Positions 26,209 to 36,332 of a DNA stretch of 64,000 bases are shown here, one piece after another; within the stretch, counting starts at the first letter, position 1; the number at the start of each line of letters is the position of its first letter. The notes below the pieces were generated by a model, which was not told the DNA's origin, searched no databases, and saw nothing but the letters and a program-made list of their open reading frames with translations. This DNA is from Hypoxylon rubiginosum (lineage: Eukaryota > Ascomycota > Sordariomycetes > Xylariales > Hypoxylaceae): contig CADCXA010000037.1 of the NCBI GenBank assembly GCA_902806565.1, forward strand, positions 1 to 64,000, written 5' to 3'. The position numbers were made by a program, and so were the translations under genes.

Positions 26209-29200
26209 TCGCCAGGGTGTGCGATTCTATTGGGTTGTTCGTCCATCAGCTCGCTGCAGCTAGTCGGATGCCCATGTGTTTTGCAGGTACTATGTAAGAG
26301 CTGGTAGGTCTGGTGGATCACTTGACATTACCAGCTGTACGTGTATGCAGTACCGCTGCAAAGGAGCAGTTCTCAGTGGATAGGGGAGGCCGCGGATGTA
26401 CGTCCTTGACGTCCAGTGCAGTAACTTGGCTGAAGTACACACTAATGCAGCTTTCTTCCATCTTCCATTTGTTCTAGAAGCTCGTCAGTGGTTTAGGAGT
26501 AGGACCCTCAATTCGTCCAGAACAATTTAAGGGTCCGAGTATAGATGTTTGCTTTCTCAAAAAAAACAACCGTGCTATAGATCAGAGCTTGGTTTAAAAA
26601 TGATACAGAGAGTTAAAGAGAAAGAAGAAAAGAAAAAAGAGAAACGATGGTTTAGTCATCTACATATCCATCATCTATGCTGACAAGGGGAGATAACCGA
26701 TATCTTGGACAGCGATCACGCCAAGGATCAGGGGTCGGAGACGGATATCACGAACAGTTCAGTTAGAACGACCGGGAAGTCCCCGCACTTGGAAGAAGAA
26801 GAAAAAAAAGGGATGCCCCACTACCCGTTCTGAAGTCTTGGGAATTCTATTAATTTTTTTGTTTTCTGGTGGCATATCGACATATCAACAATATCAACGA
26901 CATCGTGACGAAAATGAGACATTCCAAGGGTCCAAAGCCCAACCGCACAGTATTTACATTTTACTTTTCAGGGACCGTTACTCAACCGCCCAGCCGCCAT
27001 GCCTCCAGGTACCTGGTTGAAGGGGTAAGACTGTGAGATGTACCTAAGATACCCTAAGATACCCTAAGATACCCGTTAGTCGTTGGTGGCTTGTGCCGTG
27101 GCACCCCCGAGACCGGGACTATTAATACACTTGCACATTAGCTTACGCTTACTGCTTATTAAGTTTGTTCACCAATTCGAGGCCGAATTATTCTTATTAT
27201 TTTCCCCCAGTATCACAACACAAACTCTTCAAAACATCCGTTCCCGTGATCACAAGTCAAGTTCTGAGTAGCTATTGGGAACCAAGTCACGGGCTTACCC
27301 ATGCTGGTCTGCTCAGCCCCTTTTTCTCAATATGTTGAGCCGAGTTGAATGAATCAAACTCGGCGGACCCGTTGCATGTTACTCCATATTGGACACGCTC
27401 TTGCAATTTTGCAGTTTGGTGGGTTTCGTGAACGAACTCCCACATTCGAATGCAATACATACAGTAGCAATGCCAACGTTGCAGTCGGCCAACTACTACG
27501 CCGACTCCCCTGAAAAGGCGAAGCCTCCTGAGTCCTCGAAGTCCTTGAATCCTATCATAGTCCTACACTATCAGTATGATCTACCTTCAAAGTTGAGGCT
27601 TAACAAGCAGACGAGCTGTAGTCGATATTATCTTACCACCCCGTTCGAAAAAAAGCTGAATGAGCCGCCTGATCTGATGCTATACTTCTCCGTGTTCGGC
27701 CCAGCGAATCGCATTCTCCTCTTCACCGATATTGTGGCAATTTCATGAAGATTTCGACTCCTTGCATAAGGATCATGCAAATCAGCACCGAAACTGCTCC
27801 GGTGTTGGACTGCCGCCCTGGTGTAACCTACTCCTTGAACTTCACTGGAGTTGTCCCTGACTCTCAACAGATATCTGTTCATGACGTCGCCTTGTCAAAT
27901 TGGCCCCAAAGTTAAGTGTAGATAAATGTTGTCTTTTTACTAAGTCGGGCCGCGTGAGCCCCTCTCGGTCTCGGAAACGATCATATATGGTACATGGTAC
28001 GATCATCTTTGGCAGCATCCGTATTCGGCAAGTTGGTTCGTCTTAAATGACGCCTTCCTTCATCCGAAATCCTGTATGCTTCCTATATGCAGTCATCATA
28101 TTAAACTGACATTAGCACGCGGCACGCAAGACATGGTCCATCAACAACGATGTGCATGTGTTGAATCGGGCTCTGAGACAGGAGAGCATGGTAGAAAAAA
28201 CCATGGGCTACGACGGCAAATTCCGCAGCAGCGAACCACCCCTTGATATAACGTGGGAGACAAAAAAAAAAATCTAACAGTAATAGTGATACGTACGTAT
28301 CATCGAGGACCAGTCCCCTCGATGCAGAACGAATGGAAATGACTGCACAACGGGCCGGCCCTTGGTACCCAACGACCGTCATGTAGGAGGGTCTCATAAA
28401 AGTATCGGTCAAGCAAATAACGAACGAAAACACATAAAAAGGCAAGGAGAACCCCCACCGCGGACCACTCCCGTCTGTCCATTCTTTGGAAGAACTAAAA
28501 AGGGGGCTATCTCCACTCCTTCGCATCACCCCATACGAAGAACAATTCTGCGGGGATGGAGAAGCGACAGTGACAGTGAGACGGAGAAAACATAGCACGA
28601 TGGCAGGCGATAATCAGATTCCATGAGATCCCGCGCAGGCGGCGCCGTGACGACGAAGCAATCGACCAATTGATTGCTGATCCGTATCTCAGCAGTGTTC
28701 CTTCTCTGCAAGGGATCTTGAATATTTGGCACAAATACCTATCCGTTTGATTATCCTTCCCTTCGACACAGCCCAGAAACATGCTCTCTCCAAGGAGGAG
28801 CTTAGCTTCGGCGACCTAATAAACTCATCAGGGTCTGACGTCCGAATCGTAGCAGGCGTCGCAGAAATACTACGTATTCTCTCTTGTGGTACCGGCCGCA
28901 GCTCCTTTTTTTTTTCCTTTCGAACACACAATCACGCAAGGAGGACCCCTTATCTGAGATCGGTTGCGGCAAGCGACCCCGACCTCTCTTCTCCCTTGCT
29001 TTGCGTAGCTCCCAATGCGACGGCGACCCACCGCGTCCCAAGAACGGACTACGGGCGAAGGCCAATAAACGCGAAGCCTTTACCACGCCGCTCTCGTACC
29101 ATACTACTACCATATGGTAGCATATGGTAGAATACGGACTTGTGAATATGAAGACGTGAAGTCGAGAAGAAAAAAAAGCAAAAATTGTTTGATGAGCGGT

Positions 29201-30526
29201 GACAGACGGCAACGTTCGCTTAAGCTTATTCGAGACAAGTTCCCATTAGACGTGACAATCGTCCGGGGTCGGACAGGATTAACCTAGCTCGCCTAAGGTA
29301 TGTTATGTAGATGAACGAGACAACCTTGGAACCTATACTACCACCGTCTTACATCCCCCACGCGGCACACGGTTCAGGAATCTCACCCCAGCCCTTTCTT
29401 CCCACATGGCAGATGTATGTGCTACATACGCCAGATAGACGTACGTATATTGTGCATATAGCATACATACACTATAATATGTCCTGCAAATATACCTGAG
29501 GGTACTATAGTAGCCCCCATATACCGTTCAACTAAGGCCCAAGGGCTGGGGCTCTCTCTAAAATTGGGATATATCATGCGCTCGATATGGGGGGCGAACG
29601 GGCAGAGCCAGCAAGCAAGCATGATCTAATATCTAATCTATACCTACCGACCGTACGAATTATGCTCATCAGCAGTTCGTATAACCCGAGAAACGTGGTG
29701 GTGAGCAGAAGAGGGCCGATATCGTTTAACGGTAAAGAAAGAATGACGACACGGAATACCTCATACTCATTAAAAATCATTTCGCCAAAATTACAAATTA
29801 ATATAACCTCAACATTACTTGCCTCTTACCTGCCTACCTAGGTACATACTAAGAAGTTTTTTACCCTTGGCCGGTGTAGAATGTATTCACCTTGACCGCT
29901 CTTTGGGCCTCCCCGTGTCCCGTGTCCGCTTCCGCGTGCATATCCATCCAGTTATTCGGACAAGACAACTGGGGGTAAAATAAAATAAAATTCTCAGCAG
30001 ATTCGAGAAGCATTGGGACGTTGCGGCGTAGGGCTTAGGGTACGAAATGATGTCCACAGCTAAAGGAAAGCGAAAATGAAGAAGAAAAAAAACCCCCCTC
30101 TGCGCTCACCGATACAGCGGATATTATTCGGCGGAATCGTTGCGACTACTGCATGTTTCTAGACGTTTGATCTAGCTGGGATATTAGTTCGATACGAAAG
30201 CAAAGCAACTAGTATAGCGTCGCTTGCGGACATCTTGTCGACTATGGGGTAAGAGTGATATAAAACGTGGTAAGGGTAGGTATGTACCTAATTACCTACC
30301 TAGTTTATCAGTACGTTTAGCTAGCTCTTCTATCTAGGTAGAGTGGATAGAAGGGGGACACGAGGTTTGGTGAAAGATGCATTGTTCCTTTTTTCCGTTC
30401 GAGACATCCATCCCTTGCCTGAAGACTTAGGTCTTACTTTTCCCTCCTCATTACTCATAAAACAACATCGCCCTGCCTACCTAGCTAGACCTAACCATGC
30501 TATGTAACCTGCTGTAAGCGAACGTT

Positions 30527-32268
30527 TCAAAACACGGAGGCGGCCGTCTCGTCCAGCGCCTTGTTCAGCAGCTCCGTGGCGATGGGGTCCTGGGGGTGGA
30601 TGGCGAGTGCCTGGTGCAGGACCTCGACGGCGAGGTCGAACTTGTCGCCCTGCTCCATGTAGATCAGGCCCTTGGCGGCCAGGATGGCGGCGTCCTTGCC
30701 GCCGAGCCGCAGCACCTCGTCGAACTGCTCGAGCGCGTCGTCCCAGCGGCGGGCGCGGCGGTACGCGTGCGCGAGGTTGGTGCGCGGCGACAGCCACGCG
30801 TTGGGCTCGGCGTCGATGTCCTCGGCCACCTCGAGCGCCTTGACGAACAGCGTCGCGGCGTCCTGCGGCCGGTCCTGGTGGTAGTACACGATGCCCATCT
30901 CGTTGAGCAGCAGCGGGTCCGTCTTGCACAGGCCGTACGCCGTCTTGAGGAACTCGTCCGCGAGCGTCATGTTGTTGAGCGCGTGGTTCTGCATGCCCAG
31001 GAACACCTGCGGCAGGTGCGTGCCCATGAACAGCCGCGCCGCCGTCGAGTAGGCCGAGATGGCCTGGTCGTGCTCGCCCTCGGCCGCGAACGTGTGCGCG
31101 AACCCGATCCAGGCCGGCCCGAAGTGCGGATCCATCATACTGGCTTTACTAAAGTAGCGACGAGCTTCGGCGATCTTCTCGATAGAGAAATAGTAGGTAC
31201 CCACCGCGAGCCAGGTGCAGGGCTCCTCCGGGTGCGTATCGGCCAAGTCGTGCGCGATTAGGAAGAGTATATTCTTTCTCCTAAGCTCGTACAGGCACGC
31301 TAGGTGTAGCGGATATATGCTAAAGTTGTACTTATCCTCTTGAAGTACGGACTCGGTGATGGCTAGTGCGTCTTTGTATCGGCACTGGGTGAATAGCAAA
31401 TCTGCTCGGGCAAGGAGGAGGTCGGGGTTAGAAGCGAGGTTGTAATGTGTAGATAGGGTTTCGTAGGCGGTTGTAAAGGACGCCGGGTTTCGATACTTGG
31501 AAAGGCGTGTAGTGTAGAGCATCCTAGTAAACTCAGCCGCCTCTTGCGAAGAGGCGGCGTCTCCAGGGATAGTGATGGCATCAAAGTCAAGAGATTCCAA
31601 AAACTGCCATTCCTCGTCGGGTGACATGAGCGAATTCTTCATTAATTGCTGAAAAGCTTCGAAGCACTGGGCATCAATGCGCACGGCGTCTTTATAGCAT
31701 TCCTTTGCCCGGTCAAATGCATTCTGTTTGGCATAGCAAAGGCCTCTTAGGAAGCACATGGCGGCCTCAATACGCCTATTGGCCGTTTCTTCCTCCGATG
31801 GCTCATCTCTCCGGCTATGCGCTTTGGTCGCGCCTTTTCCGTGGTGCAGGGCGGTGGAGCGTCCGCTCGTGTGTTGAGTCTTGCGTTTATTTGCCGGGTT
31901 AGAAATCAAGTGAGTGGGATTCCGCTCTCCGAGTATGGCAAGGGCTTCATCAAAACGGAACTGCTTGATGTAACAGTGACCGGCCAGATATCGACATGAT
32001 GGGTTTCGCGTCACGAGGTCCTGCTTGGATAGGAAAGCCTGTGCCCTGGTATAGTTTCCAGTGGTGAAGTGGACCTGCGCAAGCCAAAAGGCATCATTGT
32101 CATCATCTGAAAGGCAAGGTCAATATGATAAATGCACGGAGTCCGTTAATATATGTCCATGTCCAACTTACTGGTCAATGCGAGAAGCTTATCTCCGATA
32201 AAAATAGCAGACTCGTATTGTGCCTTGTTTAAGGCATCTTGCCTCCACTCGCGAAGAAAATTCTCCAT
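30527..32268 (-). CDS. cut9: Anaphase-promoting complex TPR subunit Cut9/Cdc16 (APC6)
   Basis: Two exons, 32268-32172 and 32106-30527, joined by a 65-bp intron (GTAAGT...TTTCAG), give 558 aa. The joined N-terminus reads MENFLREWRQDALNKAQYES..., continuing into ...LALTNDDNDAFWLAQVHFTT, which is the conserved start of this family. The rest is a tandem tetratricopeptide-repeat superhelix. It includes the signature block around MMDPHFGPAWIGFAHTF and GEHDQAISAYSTAARLF, followed by DPLLLNEMGIVYY. In the APC/C ubiquitin ligase this subunit is a TPR scaffold that binds Cdc26/Hcn1 and supports securin and cyclin degradation at anaphase. The protein is somewhat shorter than the fission-yeast orthologue (about 670 aa), with no obvious internal break. 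A Ser/Lys/Arg-rich insert (KRKTQHTSGRS...) follows the second TPR. The last ~600 bp are strikingly GC-rich compared with the 5' part. Confidence 0.93.
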
Positions 32269-35203
32269 GCTCAGCTCAAGGTCTTGGCTTGGACGTCTTG
32301 GTCTGAACAAAGTCTGGTCTGAGTTTGAGGCTTTCGGCGTTTACTCGTGAGGGCACAGACGCGTCTAAACTGTTGTTATCGCGAAACTCAGGATAAGCCG
32401 ACCTCTAGGTGTGATGCAGTGTGCACAAATGCACAGATGCTGCAGGCGATCCTTCTTTTACAAACCCGTCGACAGATTCGCAAACTGAAATTTGTAAAAT
32501 TCTTCCAATTATCCTTTGCGAAGCGCTTGCATCTGATGTCGCTTCAGTTGATTCTTAGATTCTTAGGAGGTAGACAAGTTTGGACGATGTTCGTTGCTAA
32601 GGTAGAGCCGGGTTGAGTTTGAGTCGCTGAAGGTTAGGCTAGATTAGGTACATCTCTTAGGCACCTGCCCGCCTGTTTCAGCCCTAAAATAGTGCCAACG
32701 CCTTCCTTAGAACCCTTGGCGTAAGTGGGCTCTCAGTGCGACGTCAGACAGAACTTAGCATTTTAAGCCGCATCAAATTGCTATCAACTAATGCCATCTT
32801 GTGACTCTTGTCGAGCCGGAAACTGCGGCAGTGACCTTGAATCTCCGGTGATCTCGAATTCATCTCGAGCAGATCGATCCAGACGGTCCGGGCCTTGGCG
32901 AGGTCAGATTTGCGAGAATGAAGATAACTTGGTCTCTCTATCCCTTCAGGGGGTCGAGGACAAGCTGATATCATTTCCTCATACGAAGTACACCTTTTTT
33001 AATTCTTACCTACACTTATACACTTATGCCTTTTTTTAATTCATAAACACTGATACCCCTTTTTAATACATATGAACTCAGACTTATTGGATTAGTCGAA
33101 TACTACTCCTCTACTATCAATTGCTATCTTCTAGTTTCTAACTCCTAGTATAGGGCTTGTTGTTCTTGCGAGAATCGTGGCTTTCGTGACGCGTCTACTG
33201 ACAGGACTTGGCACATGTGTTATTATAACCACCTTCATATAGTTCCTTGACAGTTGATATCCTAAGTTTCTCACGAGTCAGTCTATTGATCTACTACATG
33301 GGCTGTGATCGTCAGCCAAGTGTAGGATCCAATCAAACTCGATTCCAAAAGTTGGCTCCATACTCCGGTGTACATACAAACCCTTTTGATACCCTATATC
33401 TTTGTATATTTGCACACACATTCAACATGGCGGGATTCACCTTTAGCGTCAAGCTTCAGGTTGCTATATTTTGGGACGTCTCCTTTTTATCGACGAACAC
33501 ACTCATGAGCCTGTAACCATATCACGGGATGCACTAGAAGGGAACGTTATGAATGCGTGGTGGAGGGAGAGATGCCGTCTCGTGTGGATAATGAAGTCCG
33601 GACCTTCATTCGGACAATCTCAACGACCTCTCACAGAACCTGCAGCTTGGTCCTTCGTGCTATTCGTGTCAATGGTGATCTATTACAAGGTAGGGATCGT
33701 GTCGATATTGACAATGTGCTCTAGCAGGACTGGGAGGAGACCTTTGGTATTGTAATTTTAGCGGTCGGTCACCGACCTTCGAAGCGACCGAAGCCGCGTT
33801 CAGAAACGTCGAAGTGGTCCTCAACCTTGTATGCGCTAACTCCTGTGTTGCCATACCCCCTTGCTGTGGATTCCGAGTTCGCGCATGCAAGAAACACGGC
33901 GAATCCTCCATCATCACCATGAAAAGGATGAAGGCGCCGAGCAGGTCATGAACTGCGCCACCTACCATACTGTCGCCAACACGATGCACACGGGTCGAGT
34001 CGGCAAGGCCTACCACTTCGCCCTCCTTCCCAACATCGAGTTCTGCCAGGCGGCCAGCACCAATAGAACGGCTCCTGAGCGGCTCTTTAGATCAAGATCT
34101 GCCTCTCGGCATCGCGCGCCTTTCGCCGAGGAAGGCGACGGAATCCGACTTCTAGCGCCTTAGTCTTTGACTTGCCACCTGCGCGACAAGGTGAAGCGGG
34201 GGTTACGACGTTCTCGACTTCGACCTGTACCAAGAAAGCCCGGGTCGTGCGGTCGCGGCCGTCGTCCGGAGTCTACGTGCCGGGGCAGCTCCTCCACACT
34301 TCTGCGACGCCGACGCGCCCGATGAGATGGGCGGGAAGCTTACGCTTATAGACCGGGTCCTGGCTTTCCATTCCTCGGTATTGATGCTCGTGTGTTTTGT
34401 CGTTCTTCCTTCTCCTATTCCTCTTATTTTCTTCTTCTTCTTCTTCTTCTTTCTTTGGTGGTTAGGAAAAAATAAGAAATTTTAGTAATTCATTAACCAG
34501 CATTCCGTGTTTTTTTTTTTCTTTCAAGAGATTGCGAGACATGCATGTCATAATAACCTAGGCCACCTTGGGATGTACGCTCCCCAAATAAGACTTTACC
34601 CATCTGAACCTGAAACCTCGCGGCTCGTACTGCTCGTATCAACGTATCAACGTACGAATTTGCTAGGGCGGTTACCGAGCTGAATTAAGGCTCTGATTAG
34701 ATGATCCTAAAGATGGACCTGATAAAGATGGAACGACGTCGTTGGTCAGTTGCGCCCGGCAAATTTAGCAGAAGGATGCAAGCCACAACTTAAAGTCGTC
34801 GTAATCTGGGGGGGCGAGATTGAAATTTAACAAAAAGAACAGTCAATGGGCGACAATCTTCTGCATAAATGGTCGTGAGTTTGTTTTGCCAAGTCCGCAA
34901 GGCAGCCTTTATTGGCGTGACGTAGTACAATATGCTGTGCCGTGTTTGCCGATTACCCCTTGAATTGTACCCAAGTAAATTATTATAGAAGGGAAGATGC
35001 CCAGGAATAAGTGACAAAGAAAGTTCAACCCCTTCCCTGAAAAGAGCTGGCGGTGTCGATTTTGGAATAAATGAATGACCGATTTTATTTTGAAGCAATT
35101 GTTGAAAGTTCGAGGATGATATGAACGGCGAGAAAACTGCGAAATCTACAGGCCGTTTGAGCGAGTCTCTAAGCATTTCGTCGTGGCGTTAGATCGGTTC
35201 ATT
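32269..35203. other. Intergenic region, one possible broken gene
   Basis: Between the divergent Cut9/Cdc16 and SGNH genes there is no intact gene I can support. The first part is the Cut9 promoter. 32980-33060 contains repeated CCTTTTTTTAAT-like words. 33572-34400 carries coding-like pieces described separately. A (CTT)n run lies at about 34432-34455. A 128-codon minus-strand frame starting at 35176 lies just 27 bp from the SGNH start and matches nothing I know. Confidence 0.4.
33572..34400 (+). pseudogene. Possible decayed protein-coding gene
   Basis: The pieces read like protein but sit in different frames. 33572-33724 encodes 50 residues starting MPSRVDNEVRTFIRTIS and ends at a TAG directly followed by CAG and an open frame (QDWEETFGIVIL...). 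Around 33950-34080 another frame gives CATYHTVANTMHTGRVGKAY. Around 34200-34390 a third gives GYDVLDFDLYQESPGRAVAA, and the surrounding DNA is GC-rich, as in the real genes here. The TAG could come from a CAG by a single C-to-T change. I do not recognise the family and could not find a set of introns that joins the pieces. A multi-exon live gene or plain GC-rich noncoding DNA remain possible. Confidence 0.25.
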
Positions 35204-36145
35204 ATGCTCAGTATTTACAAATTGGCCGGCGTGTCTGCGGTGGCATTGATTTTAATAAGTAAGAATCGAAATGTCAACTTAGGTGGATTTACAGGTTGAC
35301 TAAAACACCAAACTCCAGTCGTCCTCTTTACCAACACAGTCGATGTCGAATATCAGTGGCACCGCCTAGCGCCGGGCAAAAACAAGGTATCAGAAGATGG
35401 CCCCGTAGCGGGCGGGATGCCTCTGCGCATCATGTTTCTCGGAGCGTCGGTCACGCGCGGCGAGGTCTCGACGGGCGATAGGGGATACAGGAAGTACCTG
35501 CGCGACAAGCTCACGGCCCTGGGCAACCCGGTCAACTGCGTGGGCTTCAACCGGCTCGGCGACTTCCCCGACAACGACGTTGAGGGCTACGGCGCCAACC
35601 GCATCCGCCAGCTGCGCGACCACGCGGCGCAGGCGGTGCCGTACCTGCAGCCGAACCTCGTCCTGATCCAGGTCGGCACCAGCGACTGCTTCCAGCACGA
35701 CGACACCATCAACATCCTCGCGCGCATGCGCGAGCTCGTCGAGTTCCTCATAGAAGCCTCGCCGCGCGCTACCGTCATCCTGTCGACGCTCCTGACCACC
35801 CCGGACCTCGAGTTCGAGCCTTGCATGCGGAGCGCCAACGCGCTGATCCGGCAGGCCGCTGTCGACCTGCTGCGGGAGGGGAAGCCGGTCGCGATGGCGG
35901 AGATGCATTACGACCAGGGGTTGCCCAACCGGCCCAGGCCCGAAGACATCGGTAACGACCGCATCCACCCGACGGACGAGGGCTATTTCATGATGGGAGA
36001 CATCTTCATGGAGAAGATCCGCGAGGTGGAAGGAAAAGGGTTCCTGAAATACCCGGTTAAGAACGGCATTCCTGAGGACGGCGATGCTAGCAGAGAGGTG
36101 GAAGATCGGTTAAAGGAGAAGGGGGAAAAAGAACACCCCCTTTAA
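35204..36145 (+). CDS. Membrane-anchored SGNH/GDSL-type hydrolase
   Basis: Two exons, 35204-35258 and 35319-36145, give 293 aa. The 60-bp intron has donor GTAAGA, branch TGACTAA and acceptor CCAG. The short first exon adds MLSIYKLAGVSAVALILI. With the following IVLF it forms one N-terminal hydrophobic helix (residues ~7-22), so the enzyme is probably a type II membrane protein or secreted after cleavage. The catalytic domain shows SGNH blocks in order: FLGASVTRG with nucleophile Ser62 (GAS instead of GDS), GYG at ~108 for block II, VGTSD at ~138-141 where the usual block III Asn is Ser140, and DRIHPTDEG with Asp232 and His235. It resembles fungal CE3-like esterases, which deacetylate or deacylate carbohydrates or lipids; the substrate is unknown. 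The gene converges on the NACHT receptor with 187 bp between stops. Codons are strongly GC-ending, unlike the receptor's. Confidence 0.85.
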
Positions 36146-36332
36146 GGTATAGGAGCAATGCTCATCCTGTATAACGAATATAATATCCTTCATGTGTATA
36201 GCTTTAGCGCAATGAGATTGTCGATGATAAGCAACCTGAAGAATACGCCGAACACGCTCATAGAAGCTAGGGCGCGCTGTCCGAACTGTAATATGATCAA
36301 GTCGAAGGCTTGTAAGTAGCAATCCTAATATC

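Larger units (their letters stand above)
23805..30526. other. 6.7-kb intergenic region, no gene supported
   Basis: It begins with the 5' flank of the PH-like gene. Open frames here are short, overlap on opposite strands and have no recognisable motif; the longest are about 165 codons (28101-28598, minus) and 134 codons (28726-29130, plus). The DNA is rich in small repeats. These include CTAAGAAC repeated near 24310-24330, ATACCCTAAG repeated three times near 27042-27072, the 20-bp palindrome at 26189-26208, and CCATATGG palindromes near 29110-29130. Many TACCTA/TAGGTA words also occur. The last few hundred bases are the 3' flank of the Cut9/Cdc16 gene. Confidence 0.45.

Noticed and set aside
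27389..27748. 119-codon plus-strand frame
   Set aside because: No ATG at the frame start, an opposing frame overlaps it, and no domain is visible.
28101..28598. 165-codon minus-strand frame with hydrophobic stretches
   Set aside because: Composition is irregular, no motif is recognised, and opposing frames overlap it on the other strand. No introns extend it into a plausible protein.
28726..29130. 134-codon plus-strand frame
   Set aside because: Overlaps a similar-sized frame on the opposite strand, rich in Arg/Ser/Pro as expected from random translation, with no conserved motif.
30596..31261. 221-codon plus-strand frame opposite Cut9
   Set aside because: GC-rich shadow rich in Val, Arg and Leu; the minus strand encodes the conserved TPR protein.
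34790..35176. 128-codon minus-strand frame with an ATG, divergent from the SGNH gene
   Set aside because: No recognisable domain or signal peptide, AT-rich noncoding-like composition, and its start is only 27 bp from the hydrolase start codon. Likely a chance frame in the shared promoter region.
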